NCBI RefSeq assembly: GCF_003390925.1
Contig: NZ_QUBS01000024.1
Span: forward strand, 112,658 to 176,657
DNA length: 64,000 nt
From: Trinickia diaoshuihuensis
GTDB lineage: Bacteria > Pseudomonadota > Gammaproteobacteria > Burkholderiales > Burkholderiaceae
Reading direction: 5' to 3'
The notes under the pieces were generated by a model. The model was not told where the DNA came from. It did not search any database and saw only the letters and a list, made by a program, of their open reading frames with translations. Position 1 is the first letter of the stretch, and every line of letters starts with the position of its first letter. Position numbers and translations under genes: made by a program. This document shows positions 52,134-61,495 of the stretch, in pieces.

Positions 52134-53066
52134 ATGCCCGATCTCAACGCCCACTCCCGCGCCGATATGGTGCGCGGTGCTTTACTCGTTGCCCTGTCGG
52201 CCAGTGCGTTCGGCGCGATGGCGATCTTCGGTCGCTATGCCTATGCGGGCGGCACGGATGTACTGGGTTTGCTTACGCTTCGTTTCGTGATCGGCGGCAC
52301 GCTGCTCGCGGCGATCGCCTGCCGCCGAGGGGTGCGTTGGCCGCGGGGCCGTGCCTTGGCCGGCATCGTCGCGATGGGCGCGCTCGGTTACGTGGGGCAG
52401 TCGCTGTGCTACTTCGTCGCTTTGCAGCACGCTCAGGCGAGCCTCGTCGCGCTGTTGCTTTATTTGTACCCGGCCTTCGTGACCGTATTGGCCGCGCTAT
52501 GGCTAGGCGAGCGGCTCACGCGCGTGAAGGCCGCGGCCCTCGTGCTGTGCCTGGCGGGCTGCGCGGTGATGGTCGGCGGCGGGCACGGGGAGCCGCTCGG
52601 TATCGGGCTCGGACTGGCGGCGGCCGTCGTGTATTCGCTTTATATCGTAGCCGGTGCGCGCCTGACGCGGGGCGTCGATCCGTTGGCGACGACGGCCGTG
52701 GTCTGCTTGTCCGCGGCGGCCGTCTTTTGCGGCGTTTCGATCGTACGCGCATCGTTGGGCATGCCGCCGCATCTGCCGGCAACCGCACTTGCCTGGGCGG
52801 CGCTCGGCGCGATCGCGCTCGTCTCCACGGTCACCGCGATGCTCGCGTTTTTCGCGGGACTCACGAGGCTCGGCGCCGCGCGCACGTCGATGCTGTCGAC
52901 CCTGGAGCCTGTGGTCACGGTCGTATTGGCGGCCGTATTGCTCGGCGAGCGTCTGACGCTGGTCCAATGGTGCGGCGGCGCTGCCGTCCTGGCCGCGGTC
53001 CTTTGGCTCGTGCGCGCCGGAGGCGGCCCGCACGAGCAAGCCGTGGCGCTGGAAGGCAACCTTTAG
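52134..53066 (+). CDS. EamA/DMT family transporter
   Basis: This 310-residue protein has two EamA repeats and about ten hydrophobic segments. The first repeat ends LVALLLYLYPAFVTVLAALWLGERL and the second ends SMLSTLEPVVTVVLAAVLLGERL, the signature ending of this family. Metabolite or amino-acid export is likely, substrate unknown. The ATG at 52134 is used; other in-frame ATG codons at 52077 and 52095 would add a non-conserved leader. It is convergent with nth. Confidence 0.88.
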   Translation: MPDLNAHSRADMVRGALLVALSASAFGAMAIFGRYAYAGGTDVLGLLTLRFVIGGTLLAAIACRRGVRWPRGRALAGIVAMGALGYVGQSLCYFVALQHAQASLVALLLYLYPAFVTVLAALWLGERLTRVKAAALVLCLAGCAVMVGGGHGEPLGIGLGLAAAVVYSLYIVAGARLTRGVDPLATTAVVCLSAAAVFCGVSIVRASLGMPPHLPATALAWAALGAIALVSTVTAMLAFFAGLTRLGAARTSMLSTLEPVVTVVLAAVLLGERLTLVQWCGGAAVLAAVLWLVRAGGGPHEQAVALEGNL

Positions 53067-53115
53067 ATCGCGGCCGAAGCAGCGCGCACGGTCGAGCAAG
53101 CGCGCCGCGGCGAAG

Positions 53116-53760
53116 TCAAAGTTCGGGCGGCGGCGTTTTCGGCCGGTACTCGCATAGCGGTTCGATCGCGCAGTGCCAGCATTCGGGGCGGCGCGCCTTG
53201 CAGACGTAGCGTCCGTGCAGAATCAGCCAGTGATGCGCGTCGTGGAGAAACTCGCGCGGGGTGAACTTCTCGAGCGCGGCTTCGACCGCGCGCACGTCCT
53301 TGCCCGGGGCGAGCCCTGTCCGATTGGCAACGCGAAAGATGTGCGTATCGACGGCGATCGTGGGCTGTCCGAAAGCCGTGTTGAGCACGACGTTGGCCGT
53401 TTTGCGGCCGACGCCGGGCAGACTTTCCAAGGCTTCGCGCTGCGCGGGCACCTCGCCGCCGTATTGCTCGAGCAAGATGCGGCAGGTGGCGATGACGTTT
53501 TTCGCCTTGGTGCGGTAAAGCCCGATCGTCTTGATGTACTCGACGACGCCTTCTTCACCGAGCGCGAGCACGGCTTGCGGAGTATTGGCCACCGGAAACA
53601 TCTTGCGCATGGCCTTGTTGACCGATACATCGGTCGCCTGCGCCGACAGCATAACGGCGATCAGCAATTCGAACGGCGTCGTGTATTCGAGTTCGGTCGT
53701 CGGATGCGGATTGAGGCTTTGCAACGTCTCGTAGATGGCGCGTCGTTTTTGTGCGTTCAT
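53116..53760 (-). CDS. nth: endonuclease III
   Basis: This 214-residue bifunctional DNA glycosylase/AP lyase repairs oxidised pyrimidines. It has the HhH motif LPGVGRKTANVVLNTAFG with the catalytic Lys, the catalytic Asp in VDTHIFRVANR, and the 4Fe-4S ligands C-X6-C-X2-C-X5-C in CKARRPECWHCAIEPLC. Length is normal. It follows rsxB on the same strand after a 31-bp gap, as rsx and nth genes often do. Confidence 0.97.
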   Translation of the reverse strand: MNAQKRRAIYETLQSLNPHPTTELEYTTPFELLIAVMLSAQATDVSVNKAMRKMFPVANTPQAVLALGEEGVVEYIKTIGLYRTKAKNVIATCRILLEQYGGEVPAQREALESLPGVGRKTANVVLNTAFGQPTIAVDTHIFRVANRTGLAPGKDVRAVEAALEKFTPREFLHDAHHWLILHGRYVCKARRPECWHCAIEPLCEYRPKTPPPEL

Positions 53761-53791
53761 GCTGCGCTTGGGCGGACGGTTGGGGGGGCGG

Positions 53792-54613
53792 TCAGGGTTC
53801 GCTAGGCGTGGCCGGGCCATTGGGCTCGTCGTCGCGATCCTCGCGCGGCGGGGCCAACCGTTGCCGCCGTGCTTCGGCGGCATCGATCTGGGCTTGCACG
53901 TCCGCGGTGACGTTTTCGACGTTTTTCGGCGCGATGCCTTGCGCCGCCAGCGCTTCCTTCTTTTGACGGGCCCGTTCCATCGCGGCCTGAATAATGGCGC
54001 GCTTTTTCGCGGCCTCGTCTTGCTCCGTGGGTTGTGCCGCGCAGGCAGCCGCGCTCGCGGCCGCTTCGGCGCGGCGTGCCGCGGCGCGCGCTTCGGACGC
54101 TTGCCGCTCGCGCGCGAGACGCGCGGTGCGCAGATCGTGCCGCATCCTGGCCGCATCGGCTTGGGTCTGGCTCCAGGCATCCCAGCCGGTGCGCTGGCCC
54201 GTGACGGGCACCATCGCGATGCAGTCGACGGGGCAGGGCGGGACGCACAAGTCGCAGCCCGTACAAAGTTCGGCGACGACGGTATGCATGAGCTTGGGGG
54301 CGCCGACGATCGCATCGACGGGACAAGCCTGCATGCACAAGGTGCAGCCGATGCACAGCGTCTCGTCGATGACGGCGAGCGGTCGTGCCCGCTCCTCGCC
54401 GTTGCCGGGATTGAGCGCGATGACCGGCTTGCCGAGCAGCGCGGCGAGACGAGCGATCCCTTGCGCACCGCCGGGCGGGCACTGATTGTAGTTCGCCTCG
54501 CCGCGCGCGACGGCCTCGGCGTAAGGCCGGCAGCCGTCATAACCGCACTTCGTGCATTGCGTTTGCGGAAGCAGATCCTCGATGCGGTCTGCGAGAGTTA
54601 CACGATCGATCAC
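53792..54613 (-). CDS. rsxB: RsxB/RnfB-like ferredoxin subunit
   Basis: This roughly 273-residue iron-sulfur protein has a 4Fe-4S-binding module [18 protein letters not shown] with a later NQCPPGG, then two ferredoxin clusters, [12 protein letters not shown] and [12 protein letters not shown]. After about residue 170 there is a long Ala/Arg/Glu-rich helical tail. The usual N-terminal membrane segment of RnfB is absent and no other rnf/rsx gene is near, as in other betaproteobacteria. The GTG at 54613 fits the family N-terminus; an in-frame ATG at 54751 would add about 46 unconserved residues. Confidence 0.85.
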   Translation of the reverse strand: MIDRVTLADRIEDLLPQTQCTKCGYDGCRPYAEAVARGEANYNQCPPGGAQGIARLAALLGKPVIALNPGNGEERARPLAVIDETLCIGCTLCMQACPVDAIVGAPKLMHTVVAELCTGCDLCVPPCPVDCIAMVPVTGQRTGWDAWSQTQADAARMRHDLRTARLARERQASEARAAARRAEAAASAAACAAQPTEQDEAAKKRAIIQAAMERARQKKEALAAQGIAPKNVENVTADVQAQIDAAEARRQRLAPPREDRDDEPNGPATPSEP

Positions 54614-54903
54614 GTTGAAAACGTCAAGAAACAAGCGGGCGACACAGCGAGCGCGCGGCACGCGCCGCCAGGCGTTGCGCGCTGGATGGGTGCGCGGGGC
54701 GCTTCGCGTGCGGGAAAAGAGCGCATTATCGCCGATTTCCCGGATTGCCATTGGTCACCCTTGTGCCATAATCGAAGCGCTTTTTCGCACGAGGCGCATG
54801 CAGTTTCCCAAAAAAATGGCGCGCTCGTTCACGCTGCCGGCGTAGGTCAAGGAGGGCCGGGCGCGTGACGGGGCAACGCGGCTCACGAAGCAAAAAGGCC
54901 ACC

Positions 54904-55536
54904 ATGAATCAATCGAAAATCAAAAGAGATCCAGAAGGGACGCGGCGCCGGATTCTGCTGGCCGCGGCCGAGGAATTTGCGAATGGTGGTTTGTTCGGCG
55001 CCCGCGTCGACCAGATTGCCCGGCGGGCGGAGACGAACGAGCGCATGCTCTATTACTACTTCGGTAGCAAAGAGCAGCTTTTCACGGCGGTACTCGAACA
55101 CGCTTTCGGTGCATTGACCGAAGCGGAAAAAACGCTCGATCTGAACGGCATTGCGCCCGTCGAAGCCATCACGCGGCTTGCGCACTTCGTTTGGGACTAC
55201 TATCGCGATCATCCCGACTTGCTGCGTCTCATCAACAACGAGAATTTGCACGAGGCGCGCTATATCCAACGATCGTCGCGTATTCGCGAAATGATTTCGC
55301 CGATCGTGGCGACGCTGTCGTCCATATTGGAACGAGGGCAGCGCGCGGGACTCTTCCGCGCGAATATCGATCCTTTGCGCTTGTACGTTGCGCTCTCCGG
55401 CCTCGGCTACTACATCGTGTCCAATCGATTTACGCTCGAAGCGTCGCTGGGCCGCGATTTCAGCTCGCCCTCGGAGCGCGCCGAGATGATGCGGATGAAT
55501 ACCGAGTTGTTGCTCGCGTACCTGATGCGCAAATAG
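54904..55536 (+). CDS. TetR-family transcriptional regulator
   Basis: This 210-residue regulator has an N-terminal HTH: RRRILLAAAEEFANGGLFGARVDQIARRAETNERMLYYYFGSKEQLFTAVLEHAF. The helical C-terminal ligand domain has the pattern of TetR proteins near PHA or fatty-acid genes. AAAAAGG lies upstream of the ATG at 54904. It is convergent with the PHA depolymerase gene and a shared hairpin separates them. The ligand is unknown. Confidence 0.9.
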   Translation: MNQSKIKRDPEGTRRRILLAAAEEFANGGLFGARVDQIARRAETNERMLYYYFGSKEQLFTAVLEHAFGALTEAEKTLDLNGIAPVEAITRLAHFVWDYYRDHPDLLRLINNENLHEARYIQRSSRIREMISPIVATLSSILERGQRAGLFRANIDPLRLYVALSGLGYYIVSNRFTLEASLGRDFSSPSERAEMMRMNTELLLAYLMRK

Positions 55537-55569
55537 AGCGCCGGTAGCGCCGGCGAGCCCGGACGCGAA

Positions 55570-55597
55570 ATGGGCCGCATCGCGCGATGCGGCCCAT
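55570..55597. terminator. bidirectional hairpin between tetR and phaZ
   Basis: ATGGGCCGCATCG-CG-CGATGCGGCCCAT is a perfect 13-bp stem between convergent genes. It lacks a long U-tract on either strand. Confidence 0.65.
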
Positions 55598-55612
55598 TAC
55601 CTGCCCATGCGC

Positions 55613-56890
<1,278 letters not shown>

Positions 56891-57150
56891 GGTTTGGGGC
56901 TCCCGCGGGGTAGGGACGGGGCAATAAAATGCGGCGCTCGGCGTCGCGGCTGGGTACCGCACGGGTTGCTCGTTGCTGGCTCGTGGCGATTCTTACTCGG
57001 TTGATGATAAAGGAGAAACGCCCTTGGTTGCAATGCAGCATTCCGGCGTGCCGGCCCAGGACTTTCCCGGATACTGCTGCGCAGCAATCGTGCCGATAGC
57101 GGCGGGTTCCGGCGGCGGCCGCAGACGGGCATTGCCCCCGCCCGGCGCCC

Positions 57151-59016
57151 TTATAGCGACTCGTTGTCCAGTACCGGGGCCGGATCGCCGCCGGTGCCGG
57201 GCGGATGCCCCGTGGCTTGCGCGATCGATTGCTCGTGGCGCATCAAATTGAGCCCCGTATGGACGAGCGCCACGTGCGAAAACGCTTGCGGAAAGTTGCC
57301 GGTAAAGCGGCCCGTATCCGGATCGTACTCCTCGGAGAGCAGGCCGACGTCGTTGGCGAGGCCCGCCAAGCGTTCGTACATCGCGTGCGCTTCTTGCATG
57401 CGCCCCTGGAGCGCGAGGTTATCGACCATCCAGAAGCTGCAGGCGAGGAACGTGCCTTCGCCGGGAGGCAGACCGTCGTCGACCTGGTGGGTGCGGTAGC
57501 GGCTCACGAAGCCATCGAACATCAGATCTTTTTCGATCGCCGCCATGGTCGAGGCGATGCGCGGATCGTGCGGCGGCAGAAAGCCCACGAGCGGTATCAG
57601 CAGCAGGCTCGCATCGAGTTCGTCGCCGCCGTACACCTGAGTGAAGCACTGCCGCTCCTCGTTCCAGCCTTTGGCGCAGACGTCCGCGTGAATGCGCTCG
57701 CGTACCGAGCGCCATCGATCGATCGGCGCGGAGAGGTTGAACTTTTCGGCCGACCGGATCGCCCGGTCGAATGCCACCCAAGCCATGACTTTGGAGAACG
57801 TGAACTGGCGCGGCCCGCTGCGCACTTCCCACAGTCCTTCATCGGGCTCCACCCAAATCGCCTCGAGGTGTTCGAGCATCAAACATTGCACGGCCCAAAC
57901 GTCGTTGTCGCCATCGAGCCCCCCGACACGCGCGAGGTGCAGCGCGTTCATCACTTCGCCATAGATATCGAGTTGCAGTTGCCCGACCGCCTTATTGCCG
58001 ATGCGCACCGGGGCCGCGCCCTCGTAACCGGGCAGCCAGCCAAGCTCCATCTCCGGGATCCGGCGCTCGCCGGCGACGCCGTACATGATTTGCGCTTGCG
58101 CGGGCGAGCCTGCGAGTGCGCGCTCGAGCCAGACGCGCCACGCGCAGGCTTCGTCGTAAAAGCCGCAGCGCATCAAGGCGAGCAGGGTGATCGTGGCGTC
58201 GCGCAGCCAGCAGTAGCGGTAGTCCCAATTGCGCGAGCCGCCGAGCCGTTCGGGCAGCGACGTGGTGGGTGCCGCGACGATGCCGCCGGTCGGCTTGTAC
58301 GCCAGCGCCTTGAGTGTGATCAGGGACCGCCGGATCGGCTCGGCATAGCGGCCCCGCACGTCGCATTGCCCGATCCAGTCTTGCCAGTAGCGCTCGGTGT
58401 GCTCGAGCAAGTCGAACGGATCCTTCGCCGGCGGTAGCCGTTCGTGGGAAGCCGAATACGTCAGCACGAACGGGATCCGGTCGCCCGCGGCCACCGTGAA
58501 TTCCGCCACGGTATGCATGTTTTCGCCGCGCAGCTCGGCGCTCGTGCGCAGCACGACGGTGTCCGGCCCGACCACCGCTTTGATGCCGCCCATGCGGTGC
58601 TCGCCGCCGGGCGCGAGCCGCGTCACCCACGGGACCGACAGGCCGTAGTCGAAGCGCAGCGTCAACGACATACGCATCGGCACTTGGCCGCGCTCGCCTA
58701 CGACGATTCGCACGAGTTCGGAGCGGCCATTGCCGGGCGGCATGAAGTCGATGACGGTGACGGCGCCGTCGGGGCTCTCGTGACGCGTCTCGAGAATCAG
58801 CGTTTCGCCGCGGTAACGCCGAGTGCTTGCGACCGCTGTGCCCGGCACGGGTTCGAGTCGCCACGAGCCATGCTCGTCGGAGCCGAGCAGCGCGGCGAAG
58901 CAGGCGCCCGAATCGAAACGGGGCCAGCATAGCCAATCGACGGAGCCTTCCCGAGAGATGAGCGCGGCCGTATGGCCATCGCCGACGAGAGCATAGTCTT
59001 CGATATGCGCGGGCAT
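57151..59016 (-). CDS. glycoside hydrolase family 15 protein (trehalase/glucoamylase-like)
   Basis: This 621-residue cytoplasmic enzyme has an N-terminal beta-sandwich (IEDYALVGDGHTAALISREGSVDWLCWPRFDSGACFAALLG) and a C-terminal (alpha/alpha)6 barrel with SRNWDYRYCWLRDATITLLAL and PGYEGAAPVRIGNKAVGQLQLDIYGEV, where the first catalytic Glu region occurs. Another acidic residue is in LLSEEYDPDTGRFTGNFPQAFSHVALV. Relatives include bacterial trehalases; the substrate is an alpha-glucoside. The start at 59016 has AGGAG a little far upstream (13 bases). Confidence 0.9.
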   Translation of the reverse strand: MPAHIEDYALVGDGHTAALISREGSVDWLCWPRFDSGACFAALLGSDEHGSWRLEPVPGTAVASTRRYRGETLILETRHESPDGAVTVIDFMPPGNGRSELVRIVVGERGQVPMRMSLTLRFDYGLSVPWVTRLAPGGEHRMGGIKAVVGPDTVVLRTSAELRGENMHTVAEFTVAAGDRIPFVLTYSASHERLPPAKDPFDLLEHTERYWQDWIGQCDVRGRYAEPIRRSLITLKALAYKPTGGIVAAPTTSLPERLGGSRNWDYRYCWLRDATITLLALMRCGFYDEACAWRVWLERALAGSPAQAQIMYGVAGERRIPEMELGWLPGYEGAAPVRIGNKAVGQLQLDIYGEVMNALHLARVGGLDGDNDVWAVQCLMLEHLEAIWVEPDEGLWEVRSGPRQFTFSKVMAWVAFDRAIRSAEKFNLSAPIDRWRSVRERIHADVCAKGWNEERQCFTQVYGGDELDASLLLIPLVGFLPPHDPRIASTMAAIEKDLMFDGFVSRYRTHQVDDGLPPGEGTFLACSFWMVDNLALQGRMQEAHAMYERLAGLANDVGLLSEEYDPDTGRFTGNFPQAFSHVALVHTGLNLMRHEQSIAQATGHPPGTGGDPAPVLDNESL

Positions 59017-59295
59017 GGTGTCGTTTTTTCTCCTGCTATCCGGGCGAATGCCGATACGAATACGGCGGCGAATGCGTGTCAATGTACATGCGCGCCGGCC
59101 CGATCGTGCAACGCTTACGCGTCGTGCCGGGCGGACCGGGCCGGAAACGATTTTGCATTGCCACGGCGAGAAATGGCTGGCTACAATCGGGCTTCGGGGA
59201 TTCCGGCCGTGCGCTTCCGATATAACGAGCTATCCAGAACGCGACGCACTCGGCCTCCAAGCTAGTCATCAATACCCAAAGTGAGAATTGACGCC

Positions 59296-59541
59296 ATGCT
59301 GAATCCGTCGAAGGTGGACTGCATCAAAATCCTTTCCGCGGCACGCGAGCTTGACGGTGACGCCATGCTCCCACTGGACCCTCGCAGCCTCGGCCTCACG
59401 CGCAACGCCATGGAAACGGCGGCCGCGTTTTTGATCGAACGTGCCTGCTTCAAGCGTCACCGTGACGGTGACGGTCATTATGCTGTGGGCGGCTTGTCCT
59501 TGCAGGGCAAGCTGCGGCTCGACCAATTCGTCAACGGTTGA
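59296..59541 (+). CDS. small hypothetical protein
   Basis: This 81-residue protein belongs to no family I recognise. The first part LNPSKVDCIKILSAARELDGDAMLPLDPRSLGL may form helices, and the second part NAMETAAAFLIERACFKRHRDGDGHYAVGGLSLQGKLRLDQFVNG has a winged-helix-like alternation (helix then two strands). A GTG at 59281 is also in frame. No strong ribosome binding site is seen. The gene is supported by coding-like composition alone. Confidence 0.5.
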   Translation: MLNPSKVDCIKILSAARELDGDAMLPLDPRSLGLTRNAMETAAAFLIERACFKRHRDGDGHYAVGGLSLQGKLRLDQFVNG

Positions 59542-59571
59542 GCCGCCTAGGTACGTGCCCGCGGCGCTCGC

Positions 59572-59730
59572 TCAGAGATGCAGCGAGTGCGCGCCCGGGC
59601 CGAGCAGTCCTAGCAATCCGATGATGATGAGGTAGAGCGCGACGATGTAGTTGAGCAGTCGCGGCACGATCAGAATCAAAATGCCCGCGATCAGCGCGGC
59701 AATCGGTCCCAAGCTCACGAAGATATTCAT
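59572..59730 (-). CDS. DUF3096-type small membrane protein
   Basis: This 52-residue protein is MNIFVSLGPIAALIAGILILIVPRLLNYIVALYLIIIGLLGLLG followed by a short tail. The two hydrophobic helices with a central LNYIVA turn match the DUF3096 family (small inner-membrane proteins of unknown role, often stress-related). AAAGGAG lies nine bases before the ATG at 59730. Confidence 0.85.
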   Translation of the reverse strand: MNIFVSLGPIAALIAGILILIVPRLLNYIVALYLIIIGLLGLLGPGAHSLHL

Positions 59731-59913
59731 AGCGGCTCCTTTGATTTCCTTTTTAGTGCGGAGAAATGGGCGCGACATGTCGCCGTTTGCCCGGTGCGTC
59801 GCGCGTCCAGTCGGAAACATGCAAACGGCCGGCCTGACGGCAATGCGAACTCCGGCGGCTTCCTACTTTAGAGAAAAACTGTATTGGGGTCGCTCCCTGG
59901 GAGATTTTTTCTT

Positions 59914-61149
59914 ATGCTTCGAACGGTTCGCGTCATGCACCGGCGTATGTTTGGCGCCGTTTTCCAGAGGCGGCTCACCGCGCTCGCCGTTGCGTGCGCC
60001 ATGAGCGTCGCGCCCGCGCTGGCGCAAGAGATGGCACCGGATGCGGCCGCCGCGGGTACGTACGATTTACTCGTCGGTACCTATACCGCCGGCAAGAGCC
60101 ACGGCATTTACGTTTATCGGTTCAACGCGGCGGACGGACAGGTGACGCCGTTATCGTCGGTACAGACGGTCAACCCGTCGTATCTCGTCGTCGCGCACGA
60201 CTATCGGCACGTGTACGCCGTGAACGAATTGCCCGGCGACAACGGCCCCGCAACCGAGCACGGCGGAATCAGCGCCTTTTCGTTCGACCCCCAGGCGGGG
60301 CAGCTCACGTTGATCAACCGGGTTTCGTCGGAGGGCAACGACCCCTGCTACTTGGCGTTTTCGCCCGACGGCCGCTACTTGCTAACCGCCAACTATTCGG
60401 TAGCAGCCGATCCGGGCGGGAGTTTTGCCGTCTTCCCGGTGCAATCGGACGGCGGCGTCGCGCCTGCCGTACTGGTGGTGCATCACGAGGGCGGCGGACC
60501 CGTGAAGGGCCGGCAGGACAACGCGCACGTCCATTCGACGGTGTTCGCGCCCGATGGCCGTTACCTTTTCGCGCAGGACCTCGGCAACGACAAGCTGTAC
60601 GAATATCGGTTCACGAACGACGGGAGCCGCGGCTTGATCAGTCCCGTACCGGAAGGCTATACGCAGATGCCGCCCGGGTCGGGACCGCGCCATTTAATTT
60701 TCGACGCCGGCGGCCGCTACGCTTATCTCACCAGCGAGTTGACGGGCACCGTGACAGCCATGCAATACGCGAACGGGAAGCTCAGGACGCTCCAAGTATT
60801 GCGGCTGACCGCCCCCGGCTTCAAAGGGAAAATCGGCGCGGGTGCGATTCATCTGTCGCCGGACGGAAAATTTTTGTACGCGACTAATCGCGGCGACGCC
60901 AATGAAATCGTCGTGTTCTCGGTCGATCCTTACGACGGTTTGCTCAAGCTCGTCGGCAGGCAGTCCACGCTCGGCCGCACGCCCCGCGAGTTCGCCATCG
61001 ACCCGACGGGGCGCTGGCTCATCGTCGGCAATCAAGACAGCGACAGCGCCGTCGTTTTCAAACGCGATCCGACTACAGGCTTGCTGCGGAACCCGGTGCA
61101 GCTTTCGATCGGGTCGCCCGTCGATTTTCACTTCACACCGTCGTCCTAA
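59914..61149 (+). CDS. lactonase family seven-bladed beta-propeller protein, exported
   Basis: This 411-residue protein is of the YbhE/6-phosphogluconolactonase-like (lactonase, Pgl2) family. An N-terminal signal peptide ends near PALAQ (about residue 36-38), so this copy is secreted. Blades begin LLVGTYTAGKSHGIYVYRFNA, and repeats include YLVVAHDYRHVYAVNEL, CYLAFSPDGRYLLTANY and FAIDPTGRWLIVGNQDSDS. The ATG at 59914 has GGGAG upstream; later ATG codons at 59935 and 59947 also give a signal peptide. The substrate may be an external sugar lactone. Confidence 0.85.
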   Translation: MLRTVRVMHRRMFGAVFQRRLTALAVACAMSVAPALAQEMAPDAAAAGTYDLLVGTYTAGKSHGIYVYRFNAADGQVTPLSSVQTVNPSYLVVAHDYRHVYAVNELPGDNGPATEHGGISAFSFDPQAGQLTLINRVSSEGNDPCYLAFSPDGRYLLTANYSVAADPGGSFAVFPVQSDGGVAPAVLVVHHEGGGPVKGRQDNAHVHSTVFAPDGRYLFAQDLGNDKLYEYRFTNDGSRGLISPVPEGYTQMPPGSGPRHLIFDAGGRYAYLTSELTGTVTAMQYANGKLRTLQVLRLTAPGFKGKIGAGAIHLSPDGKFLYATNRGDANEIVVFSVDPYDGLLKLVGRQSTLGRTPREFAIDPTGRWLIVGNQDSDSAVVFKRDPTTGLLRNPVQLSIGSPVDFHFTPSS

Positions 61150-61495
61150 CCCTTTGCGGCAGGGCGTCTTACGGGTTTTTACGCCGCAAAAACAAAGAGA
61201 GCCTACGCGTCAGAGCAAGCGCGTAGGCTCGAATCTACCGCCTCACGGGGGGCGGGGCGGCAGGGGATGACCGGCTCCGTCTCGCGACGGAACGCCGCGG
61301 CCCGCGATGATCGGTGGCCGCTGGCGATTTCACGCTCTCGAGCAGCTCCTGTGCCAGCAGCCGGTTAGCCGAAATGCATAGCGCCAAGGTAGGACTTGCC
61401 GGCTCATGCCCGATGGGACCGGCGTCGCGCCGAAATTGCCTTCGACCGGCTAGTTCTTGCAACGGGCCGGCACGATTTACGCGAGGATATGGGGG
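61150..61495. other. 346-bp non-coding gap between lactonase-like gene and ftsK
   Basis: No supported gene. It begins with a nested stem (TTTGCGGC...GCCGCAAA, about 61153-61190) and a second hairpin at 61199-61230, likely ending the lactonase transcript. The rest is GC-rich sequence of unknown role; a minus-strand frame at 61235-61462 has no features of a gene. Confidence 0.5.
61199..61230 (+). terminator. hairpin after lactonase-like gene
   Basis: GAGCCTACGCG and CGCGTAGGCTC form an 11-bp perfect stem with a 10-base loop; no U-tract follows. Confidence 0.6.

Noticed and set aside
61235..61462. 75-codon minus-strand frame between the lactonase-like gene and ftsK
   Set aside because: It has no start context, an Arg/Pro-rich composition and no similarity I recognise.
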